Below are positions 8,873-16,691 of a stretch of DNA of 22,519 nucleotides, in pieces. The DNA lies in assembly GCA_903772945.1 (NCBI GenBank), contig CAICTM010001797.1:1-22519 (forward strand), written 5' to 3'. The DNA comes from Seminavis robusta (taxonomy: Eukaryota > Bacillariophyta > Bacillariophyceae > Naviculales > Naviculaceae). The position numbers and the translations under genes are program-made. The first letter of the stretch is position 1. Every line of letters starts with the position of its first letter. The notes below the pieces were generated by a model that was given only the letters and a program-made list of their open reading frames with translations, ran no database searches and was not told where the DNA came from.

Positions 8873-9112
8873 TCAGTATCGCTGGCTTATGCCTTGGTCA
8901 TTGACGTCACTTCCTTGAGCAACGCCATCATTGCATTCCACACCGTTCGAGCACTCGCGATTATCTGGTACGGTATCATTGATCATGATGGCCATCATCC
9001 TTTTCATTTCCTTTTTCGAAAACTGTTGAACTTGGATCGCTGCCCACAAGTCTGAATGCACGCTTGGAGTGCTCAGCGTATCATCCTGCTGCATAAAATA
9101 GCAACTATCCAT
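8873..9112 (-). CDS. Possible small hypothetical protein, 79 residues
   Basis: An ATG-to-stop frame on the minus strand, divergent from the mitochondrial carrier with 35 bp between the two starts. The translation (begins MDSCYFMQQDDTLSTPSV, contains FSKKEMKRMMAIMINDTVP) has balanced, coding-like composition with no low complexity, signal peptide or membrane span. I recognise no family. It could be a real small gene, a terminal exon, or chance. If real, the perfect CRE at 8902-8909 falls inside it rather than in a promoter. Confidence 0.28.
   Translation of the reverse strand: MDSCYFMQQDDTLSTPSVHSDLWAAIQVQQFSKKEMKRMMAIMINDTVPDNRECSNGVECNDGVAQGSDVNDQGISQRY
8902..8909. promoter_or_regulatory. 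Second perfect CRE palindrome TGACGTCA
   Basis: An exact TGACGTCA lies 239 bp before the start codon of the mitochondrial carrier gene, a usual distance for a diatom bZIP/CO2-cAMP-responsive element. It overlaps the possible small frame 8873-9112 on the other strand, so a coding explanation is not excluded. Confidence 0.35.
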
Positions 9113-9147
9113 AGTAACTTTGCCCGGCTGTTGGCTGTTTCAAAACC

Positions 9148-10639
9148 ATGGCAGCACAAAACAAAGACGAACAAATATCCAATGATACTCGGGATCTCCC
9201 TTCGCACCAACAGCGACCCACAACTAGGACCAAGTTCCACGATGACGTAACCAAGCTTCCCAAAGAAGTACGCAACATATTGGCGGGTGGAATAGCTGGA
9301 ATGGTGGCCAAGACGGTTGTAGCTCCTCTGGAAAGAATAAAGATTTTGTACCAAGTATCCGCGGAAAAGTTCACTTTGCGGAGGGTACCCGTAGTGGCAA
9401 TGAATATTATACGACACGAAGGTCCCACTGCCCTGTGGAGAGGGAACACAGCCACCATGCTCCGAGTATTTCCGTATTCTGGTACGTCTGATACGGCGGG
9501 GATAAGAGCTCGTGAGCTTCGCTGATGTGTTATATCTTGTTAGTATCTTTGGGGATCTCATGTTTTTGTGTTTCTTCTAGGTATACAGTTCATGGTGTTT
9601 GATAGGTGCAAAACCTACCTGTTGAGAGAACATGAGCAACGAGATCAGGTCCTGGTCAGACGACGCAACACAGATCAAGCTATCAAACTTTTTGGATTGT
9701 CGCCCTTGGAAAGTCTCCTTTCAGGAATGATTGCTGGAGCAGTGTCGGTCTTGTGTACATATCCTTTGGACCTGACGAGGGCTCAACTGGCCTTGTACAA
9801 AACTCACCGACACGCCAAAAATATTGGGTTCATTGGAGTCATAAAACACAACTATGGAAAGGGGGTACGTGACTTGTGGAGGATGTCGTCACAATAACAA
9901 CCTACTTTCATGCTGGTGCAGAAATCTTACTTTGTTTCCGATGATTTCTGTGTTCTTGGGATGATTTGATTCTTCCAGGGTGTCCGTGGGCTATTTCGAG
10001 GACTAACTCCAACAATTCTCGGCATACTGCCCTACTCTGGAATCGCATTCGCGTTGAACGAGCAAGGGAAGCGACAGGTAAGCTTCATCATGGCCAGGAA
10101 AATGACCGAAGCCGCTGGAATTCAAACGCTGGAAGGATGACGCAGACTCAATCTTCGTTGTGCTCTCGTCAAACATTGGATTGATGAATGAACAATGAAA
10201 TGAATGGGTACGATTACCTCGACAGGTCCAATCCTGGCGCAAACGAGATTTGACAACAATCGAACGTATGCAATGTGGCGCATTATCTGGCCTCTTTGCT
10301 CAGACCTGTGCCTACCCTTTCGAGGTAACACGGAGACGAATGCAAACGATTGGTGTGGCACCCTTGGCGGGTAGTGAAGCGGCCACGAGCGCTCTGGGTC
10401 TCAACAGCGGTGAAGCCGGCACTGTCCGGAAACCGAGGAGCATGTTGGGGACCATGAGAGAACTCTACCGTGAACAAGGTGCTCGGGGTTTCGTTAAAGG
10501 CGTGACTATGAATTGGATGCGAGGTCCCGTTGCCTTCTCCATCAGTTTTACCATTTTTGATGTGATACAAGGTTTGCTGGAAACCGAGTCAGAGCGCGCA
10601 TTGAGATTGCCATCGAAACTTCGAGAGAAGAAACAGTAA
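9148..10639 (+). CDS. Mitochondrial carrier (SLC25), CoA-transporter type, four exons
   Basis: Exons 9148-9481, 9581-9864, 9979-10077 and 10226-10639 give 376 residues. All three introns are GT-AG (99, 114 and 148 bp; donors GTACGT, GTACGT, GTAAGC). Three carrier repeats carry the signature PLERIK (60-65), PLDLTR (173-178) and PFEVTR (270-275), which form the inner-membrane salt-bridge network. Closest in feel to SLC25A42/Leu5, which import CoA into mitochondria: VVAPLERIKILYQVS, RGNTATMLRVFPYSGIQF, PTILGILPYSGIAF and the C-terminal GVTMNWMRGPVAFSISF all follow that subgroup. The soluble N-terminal 36 residues and the loop at about 292-315 are divergent. ADP/ATP-Mg/Pi and Graves-type carriers are alternatives. 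The substrate is inference; carrier identity is secure. Confidence 0.9.
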
Positions 10640-10962
10640 TCCTCCAATCACGTACATGCATCAAGATTTTCGCTACCGTACGAGTCATCGGCTAACCACA
10701 GAACATCCCGTTAAAAAGCATTCATTAGGCTACTACCTACCGGTGCCTCCGGTACCACCACTCCCATTGGATACTAAACATAGAGCTTCTAGATTGACTT
10801 CGCGTGGAGATTTTGGAAAAAAAACATAGAGCTTCTAGATTGACTTCGCGTGGAGATTTTGGAAAATTGTTGCCGCTCGTGCAGGAGCTTTGCAAAGCGT
10901 CACGGTACCGGTATGGGTAGAGAAAAGTGACCTGCCGACCTCGAAAAAATGAAAAAAGGTTT
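10640..10962. other. Intergenic between convergent genes, holds a tandem duplication
   Basis: The 323 bp between the stop of the carrier (+) and the stop of the secreted-protein gene (-). Besides the 46-bp duplication at 10776-10866 it contains one TACCGGTA (10906-10913). No gene seen. Confidence 0.6.
10776..10866 (+). repeat. 46-bp direct tandem duplication
   Basis: The segment starting AAACATAGAGCTTCTAGATT and ending in TTTTGGAAAA occurs twice head-to-tail (10776-10821 and 10822-10866). The copies match apart from the A-run length. The perfect match suggests a recent duplication, or slippage between A-runs. Confidence 0.9.
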
Positions 10963-11423
10963 TCAGAGCTCTGAAGCTCTTTGTCTCCGTTCTCGGCGCC
11001 TCTTCTCATCTCTTTCAGCACGAAGCTGCTCACGTTGAAGCACTCTCTCGATTTCACGTTCATCCATTTCTCCCTGCATGGTTTCCATCTTTCTCTCAAA
11101 CGCATTTATCTTTCGATCCACCGCTGTGAGTTCCTCCTCACTAAGCAGCTTGCGGCCAGAAACATGATTATCTTTTGTTTCACGAGCTTCCTCCAAAAGC
11201 TTTTGGAGATGCTCCTTCCTTCGTTCTCGATTGGCAATGATTTCCTCTCTCTATTGTGTTCACGATGACAGGAAACAGGAAGCACCAACTAAACGGTCAG
11301 CGCAGCAAACCATCACCTCTTGACCAGTCTTTTCCCATTTCTTACCGTCGAGCCATAACTAGCAAGAGCAGAACCAAGAAGTGTTACCAAAACAATCAGC
11401 AGCAGTCGCATGGAGACCTTCAT
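10963..11423 (-). CDS. Small secreted charged helical protein, paralog 1 of 3
   Basis: Exon 1 11346-11423 and exon 2 10963-11250, phase-0 intron of 95 bp (GTAAGA...AATAG), 121 residues. Exon 1 encodes a clean signal peptide (MKVSMRLLLIVLVTLLGSALA, predicted cut after ALA). Exon 2 encodes 95 residues with no Cys, dominated by E, K and R, predicted as long helix or coiled coil: EEIIANRERRKEHL, NHVSGRKLLSEEELTAVDRK, a middle METMQGEMDERE, and a very basic end (EKRRRERRQRASEL). Its exon 2 is nearly collinear with that of 14824-15311, also 288 nt. The frame stays open upstream to 11717, but the ATG at 11423 is chosen because it aligns with the paralogs and starts the signal peptide. It is divergent from the adjacent receptor cyclase. 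No known family is recognised; presumed secreted. Confidence 0.78.
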
Positions 11424-12046
11424 TTTCGCTGTCAGGTGTTGCTTGGTTGGCTTCGATATTGTCTCCTCTTGAGTGGCTCCAACAACTGCCTCTTCGGTGG
11501 CTTCGACAACTGCCGCGGTCCCTCTCGGTGCTCTGCTTCGGGATCGATGTGGTCTATTGATGGACCAGGCAGCTGGCCAGCTGATGTGCTCTATTGGACC
11601 TGTCCCGGAACACAATGGAATGGTGGTTGGTCGCTGTTTTCGATGTAATTCGTCCAGGCAAATTGCAAACGGCCAAAAAACGCAGAATTTGCGGTTTTGG
11701 AATTTGGATCCTTTCATCAGGCCATGACTGGCATGTCAAACAAGATGAAACCACCAAACCGTGAAATTAGCAGAAAGGTGTCGGTTTTGGGCAAAATGCA
11801 TCTTTCAACCCTCCTCCGCCCGGCCGCTTGAAGACCGAAGACATGAACGGAAAAGAACAATTTTTTGACCACCTTTCTGGTACCAGCACTCCACGTACAG
11901 TCGTACTGTACAGTAGAGCAAAGAGACCTTGTTGACTGTCCAATGGCCCTTCCACCGTAACTCGATCGTTGCATCCACTTCGTCAACCGACCAAAAACTT
12001 TTAGACTGCATCAGTACAGCGTACAGTAGCTAGCCAGCCGGAGAAG
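11424..12046. promoter_or_regulatory. Divergent region between secreted helical protein and receptor cyclase
   Basis: The 623 bp separating the starts of the paralog-1 gene (-) and the cyclase (+), so it likely carries both promoters. Near 11893-11912 there is an imperfect palindrome, GTACAGTCGTACTGTAC, and the GTACAGTA unit recurs at 11907 and 12020. A minus-strand open frame spans 11424-11717 but looks like leader sequence, with an Ala/Thr/Glu-rich repeat. Nothing else identified. Confidence 0.4.
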
Positions 12047-14334
12047 ATGATGGAAAGGATTAACACCCCTGGTTCCATGCCCGATGAAGGCGATTCGGAC
12101 TCAAGTGTTGGAACGGGATATGACGACGAAGATGGTGTTCTGACCAAGGAAAAGCGCGAAGAAATTGCCAAAAAGGAGAGTGACATGGTCTTTTGGCTCC
12201 GGATGCTGGTGCTCGCAGTGATGCTGGCCTCTGCAATCACTGTGGTTGTCTTTGTCTATCTGTTCATGAGCAAGAATGAGGAAGAAGAGTTTCAAAGCAA
12301 ATTTCAGAGTGCTAAAGGAGTTGTCCTTGAATCCGTGGGAAGAACCTTTGATCAGGTGTTGGGTGCGACTGATGCTTTTGTGGGAAGTTTGGTTTCCCAT
12401 TCCAACGACACCTGGCCTTTTGTAGCCATGCCAGACTGGGGCTATAATGCTGCCAAGATCCTCAAACAATCCAAGTCTTTTCACTGTGGATTAAGTTTGC
12501 TTGTGGAACCAGAAGACACACAGGAATGGGTCAACTTTTCCACTTCCCACTTGGATTGGATTGAGGACGCCAAGGCCATACAGCAAACCGATGAAGACTG
12601 GACACATTCTACTGACTTTAATACCACGGTTATACCGTTCATCTGGACATTCCATGAAGATCTGGAACCAGTGCTTGAGCCTACGCCATACATGAACAAC
12701 CACCTCGTGAATTGGCAGCTGTATCCTGTAGTCCAAAATGATGGTTTTCCCTTGGCTGTCAACTATGATGACTGGACTATTCCTGATGCTGCGGGCGGCC
12801 TCTTGGAGTCGTTCTACAACAAAACTGTGATCATCACCAATCAAGAGGGCATCGTTTATAACACCTCAGACCCATTGGAGGTCTTGGAAGCAGAATATAC
12901 TGCCAACTATACCTCTCACTTCCTTGGTCCTGACGAAGATCCCATGGAACCATCTGGGTACATTGCCTACCCATTCTTTGATTATGCAGATTCCCTCAAC
13001 TCAGTTCGGTTGGACAGGTCCATCGACCACACTCCCCGTGGATACTTTTGGTACACATACATGTGGAAAAACTACGTCCAAAACATTTTGCCGGAAGGCA
13101 CCAATGGGGTGGTGGTGGTCTTTTCCAGCTCGTGTGCAGGAATTTTTACCTATCGTCTGGATGGTAACAAGGCTACCTATCTGGGCGGCGGGGACCTTCA
13201 TGACCCCAAGTACGACTACATGGGCACAACCAAGACGCTCTATGATATTATGGATGGCACCAGCCAGTCTGCAGAAGGGAGCAGCTACTCGGGGCTTCCT
13301 GTGACCAAAACGTACTGTGTCATGACACTCAGCGTCTATCCCTCGCAAGATTTTGAAGATGATTACATCACCAGTGAACCCGTGATCTTCACAGCGTTGG
13401 CTGCCTGCATCTTTATCTTTACCTCTCTGATTTTCATCATCTACGATTGTACCGTGGCAAGACGGCAGCGCATTGTCATGCAAAGAGCTTTGGCCTCTGG
13501 AGCCATTGTTTCTTCCCTCTTTCCCGAAAAGGTCAAGCAACAGCTATACAACGAACAAACACAAGAACAGAAGAAACAGAATACACTCAAAGAGTTCATG
13601 ACATTGCCGGAATCCACGGACAAAGCTTCAATCAACAGCAGCAAGCCCATTGCTGATCTCTTTGATAACACCACAATCTTCTTTGCGGACTTGGCGGGCT
13701 TCACTGCCTGGAGTGGCAAGCGAACACCCGTGGAAGTGTTTGAACTCTTGGAAAACTTATATGGTGCTTTTGATGCTGTTGCAAAGCGTCGCAAAGTGTT
13801 CAAAGTTGAAACAATTGGGGACTGCTACGTTGCAGTCACTGGCATCCCAGAACCCCAAAAGAATCATGCTTCAATAATGGCCCGCTTCGCATGTCAGAAA
13901 TGCACCTGGTAACGCGACAGCTTGCTGAGTCCTTTGGTGAAGACACCCTTGACCTCGAAATGCGGGTGGGCTTACATTCTGGATCGACGACGGCTGGAGT
14001 CCTCAGAGGGGAAAAGGGCCGCTTCCAACTGTTTGGAGACACAGTCAATACAGCAAGTCGAATGGAAAGCAATGGTGTCAAAGGGCGGATCCATGTCAGT
14101 CAAGCTTCTGCTGATGCCCTTATTGCATCTGGAAAAGGACATTGGTTGACAACTAGGGAGGATTTGATTGAGGCGAAAGGAAAGGGAACAATGCAAACAT
14201 ACTGGGTGAACATCACACCAGGAACTGCCAGGTCTGGAACAACATCCGTACGCTCCGCTTGGGTTGATACTCAGTCTACCTTTGATGATGAGGAAAGAAT
14301 TGATGCAACTGTTGTCACGAACATCGAAGTTTAA
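12047..14334 (+). CDS. Receptor-type class III guanylate cyclase, frame broken near 13890
   Basis: A transmembrane nucleotide cyclase of the type expanded in diatoms. Frame 1 (12047-13912) has an acidic N-tail, TM1 at about 50-73, an extracellular domain of about 370 residues with NxS/T sites, TM2 at about 446-466, a helical linker, then the cyclase domain: FADLAGFT with metal-binding D548, and VETIGDCY with purine-reading E588 and metal-binding D592. Frame 1 stops at 13912. The rest of the domain continues in the next frame from about 13891: MRVGLHSG, GEKGRFQLFGDTVNTASRMES with the catalytic Asn and Arg, ending at 14334. So one indel splits the gene. Compared with the family, about three residues plus one base are missing after ARFA. 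If real, the product lacks the Asn/Arg half and should be inactive. E588 favours GTP. No introns. Flanked by three secreted-protein paralogs. Confidence 0.88.
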
Positions 14335-14823
14335 TTTCTACCTTGTGGGGTGGTTAGCTGGTGATTGCTTGCAATGTGCTCAATTTGAACCTCCCAAATT
14401 CTGTTTAATCCACATTCTCCACTACTACCAGTACGGTTGTACATGTACCAGGTAGAGCGTGGCCACCCTTCTAGTAGATGTGATTCACCCTTGGGCCATG
14501 TTGCCTATAATGCAGTTGCCTATAATGCAATCACCTCTATTCAAGACAGTTTATCTCAGAACTGGAATACTTTATACTTTTACGGTACCGCACTGTGCAC
14601 CGTGGGGCCTCTTGCGGATGCAGTCACGGTAGTCCCGGACCGGACCTATGCATACGCCTGATTTGGAAGGTCAAGCAGCTTTGCAGGCCTTTTGAAAACC
14701 AGTCTCACACCAACGAAGCCAAAAGCCAATGCCACAAAAAATTGAAGTGGACATCCTCTGATTGCCTCTGATCAGAGTCGAGTCGAGTCTTTCTGTTGAA
14801 GCCGAGTATTAGTTTCCTTGAAA
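14335..14823. other. Intergenic, holds a 15-bp tandem duplication
   Basis: The 489 bp between the cyclase and paralog 2. GTTGCCTATAATGCA occurs twice in tandem (14500-14514 and 14515-14529). GAGTCGAGTCGAGTC lies at about 14775-14789, upstream of paralog 2. No convincing ORF or RNA gene was seen. It presumably holds the cyclase 3' UTR and the paralog-2 promoter. Confidence 0.5.
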
Positions 14824-15311
14824 ATGAAGGGTCTACGCTCGTTTCAGCTGTTGTTGATCGCATTGCTGGCAATTGTTGGCTCTGTCGTTGCGAAAGAGTT
14901 TAGCCACTCCACTGGCTTTGGTACAACGGTGAGTGTTGTTACGTAGTCTGAAATGGTGCCAAAATTCCGAAATCTGACATCTGTTTCGATCTTTCTGTGT
15001 GTTGCTACTACTTGTCATTGCAGAAAGAAGAAATCATCGCCAACAGAGAAAGGAGAAAGGAGCAACTTAAAAAACTGTTAGATGAAGTGCGTGAGACCAA
15101 AGACAACCATGACTCTGGCAGAAAACTTCTCAGTGATGAGGAGCTGACAGTAGTGGATCGGAAGATTAGTGCTTATGAGAGAAAGCTAGAGACTATGCAG
15201 GGAGAAATGGATGAGAGAGAAGTTGAAAAAGTCATGCAACGAGAAAAGCTTCGCTATGAAAGAGATGAACAGAGGCGACAGGAACGTAGACAGAGAGGTT
15301 CTGAATTCTGA
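14824..15311 (+). CDS. Small secreted charged helical protein, paralog 2 of 3
   Basis: Exons 14824-14928 and 15024-15311, phase-0 GT-AG intron of 95 bp (GTGAGT...TTGCAG), 130 residues. The signal peptide spans residues 1-23 (hydrophobic LLLIALLAIVGSVVA, likely cut after VVA), followed by a short KEFSHSTGFGTT tail that is longer than in the paralogs. Exon 2 (95 residues, no Cys) is close to paralog 1 throughout: KEEIIANRERRKEQL, NHDSGRKLLSDEELTVVDRK, YERKLETMQGEMDERE and a basic end (RRQERRQRGSEF). A mostly helical or coiled-coil secreted protein is predicted. It lies 490 bp after the cyclase on the same strand. Start chosen by the signal peptide and paralog alignment. Function unknown. Confidence 0.8.
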
Positions 15312-15829
15312 GAATCCCAAGTAAACTGCTTCTATCATTTTTTAATACCGAAGTTATTGAAAGACATACCCTATGCTTGCACTGTGAACGACGAGATTTC
15401 AGAGACACAGCACCCAGACAGAGAAACAAAAATCTTTGTTTATGGTTCAGCACTCCATAGTCGATTGGATAGCTAAGACATTTCCCTGCCGTCTTTGGTG
15501 CATTCTAGTGTAATGTAATTGTTTCTTCTCCATTGTCTATCACTGGATCCGGTCTCTCGAGGCTTTCGTCCATCACCCGATTCAACGTGCTTATTACTAA
15601 CCCTTTACCGATCGCCACTTCGTGATTTTCAGGCGACCAGGATTGAAAACAGAGACGGACGAAATGGACTTTCGAATAGCTGTGCTGGCTGAAGCAAATG
15701 GTAAGAACAATGACTGCATGACACTGAACCTGCATGGGACCGCAACAGAGATGGTGGAACCAAGCCGCAATTGATGCAGTCCTCGCACACAAAGCCACCC
15801 CTCAATTCCGAAGCTGACAACAGATAGCA
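15312..15829. other. Intergenic between two paralogs, no gene supported
   Basis: 518 bp separating paralogs 2 and 3. A minus-strand frame (15505-15798) is open for 97 codons, and its last 40 residues look moderately coding-like (VISTLNRVMDESLERPDPV), but there is no family match or supporting signal. No repeats or RNA genes recognised. Confidence 0.4.
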
Positions 15830-16284
15830 ATGAAGGTCTTCCGTTCTATGAGACTGTTTTTGATTGTGCTGGTGGCACTTCTTGGTTCTGCCGTTGCCGC
15901 CTACAGTCAAACAGCAAGTATCGTTTTTAAAAAAAAGCTAATTCCATTTTCCTTAGTTCGTCCTTTTCTAACCACACTTTGTTTCCCAACCCGTTGTTCT
16001 TCTTTGACACCCCGCCACAGAAAGAGGATATCATAGCCAAGAAAGAGAAGAAGAAAGAAATTTTTGAAAAGCTGCTGAAGTATGCTCGTGAGGAAAGAGA
16101 AGACCACGTGTCTGGAAGATGGCTGTTGGACGCGAAGGAATTTACCGCGTTGGAGGGAAAGATCAAAGCTTACGAGAGAAAATTAAATTCATTGGATCGG
16201 AAGGATGCCAAGGAGTATCTTGCCGAAAGGCAAAAGATAGCAAGGAAGCGGCAGGCGGCAGAGTTTCTTGGAGCTACACTTTGA
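15830..16284 (+). CDS. Small secreted charged helical protein, paralog 3 of 3 (possible GC-AG intron)
   Basis: Exons 15830-15913 and 16021-16284, 115 residues. The signal peptide MKVFRSMRLFLIVLVALLGS ends with AVAA and closely resembles that of paralog 1. Exon 2 keeps the family core (KEDIIAKKEKKKEIFEKLL, DHVSGRWLL, FTALEGKIKAYERKL) but diverges after that: the METMQGEMDERE block is replaced by SLDRKDAKEYLAE and the basic tail is shorter. The splice site that matches the paralogs is GCAAGT...CACAG, a non-canonical GC-AG intron of 107 bp. A GT-AG alternative shifted by four bases at both ends (15918-16024) also keeps the frame and gives TAKD in place of TKED. No Cys, helical, presumed secreted, function unknown. 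Confidence 0.75.
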
Positions 16285-16686
16285 GAAGAGCCGAGAAGAC
16301 AAGTTCATACAGTATATTTACTTGCTACTGTCACTAGCTAGCTAGTGCGGGTAGTACATGGCACATGGTGGATGATTGGAACCACATTTTTTCACCATTA
16401 GATCACCTTATTTGCTACATTGCAGCCTCCTGCATTTGGAAGCCTATTTTCCTTCTCCTCGCGTCTTTAGCTCCCTCTTGATGCCAGCACCCTTGGGGAG
16501 TTAGATAGGTACCAGTAGTACCGGCATTGCAGGTACGGGTCCAAATTCTACCGGTGCATTGGTCTCGATGGATTGCCACCGAGAGCTACCGTACAGTACC
16601 GTGGCTGGCTGGCAAAATGCTTGGCCGTTTCGAATGGTTAACGCCACTGGCTAGCTAAGTGCTAAGTGGTCAACGCCACTGGCTAG
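16285..16686. other. Intergenic between convergent genes, with palindrome and 20-bp duplication
   Basis: 402 bp between the paralog-3 stop and the PstS-like stop. It holds the perfect 16-bp palindrome CACTAGCTAGCTAGTG (16332-16347), several GTACCGGTA-like blocks near 16507-16605, and the first copy of a 20-bp direct repeat. No gene seen. Confidence 0.55.
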
Positions 16687-16691
16687 CTAAG
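16640..16691 (+). repeat. 20-bp direct repeat overlapping a stop codon
   Basis: AACGCCACTGGCTAGCTAAG occurs at 16640-16659 and again at 16672-16691. The second copy contains, on the minus strand, the TAG stop codon of the PstS-like gene (16687-16689), so the repeat overlaps the end of the coding region. Confidence 0.85.

Noticed and set aside
11424..11717. 98-codon upstream extension of secreted paralog 1
   Set aside because: It would bury the signal peptide in the middle of the protein. The two paralogs start at the same Met as 11423.
12481..13540. Long minus-strand frames opposite the cyclase
   Set aside because: Shadows of the conserved cyclase frame.
13825..13897. Intron that could explain the cyclase frame change
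   Set aside because: The GT/AG pairs present either remove the conserved VAVTG...ARFA block or do not restore the frame.
15505..15798. 97-codon minus-strand frame between paralogs 2 and 3
   Set aside because: Only the last 40 residues look coding. No family, promoter or splice support, and its length is expected by chance.
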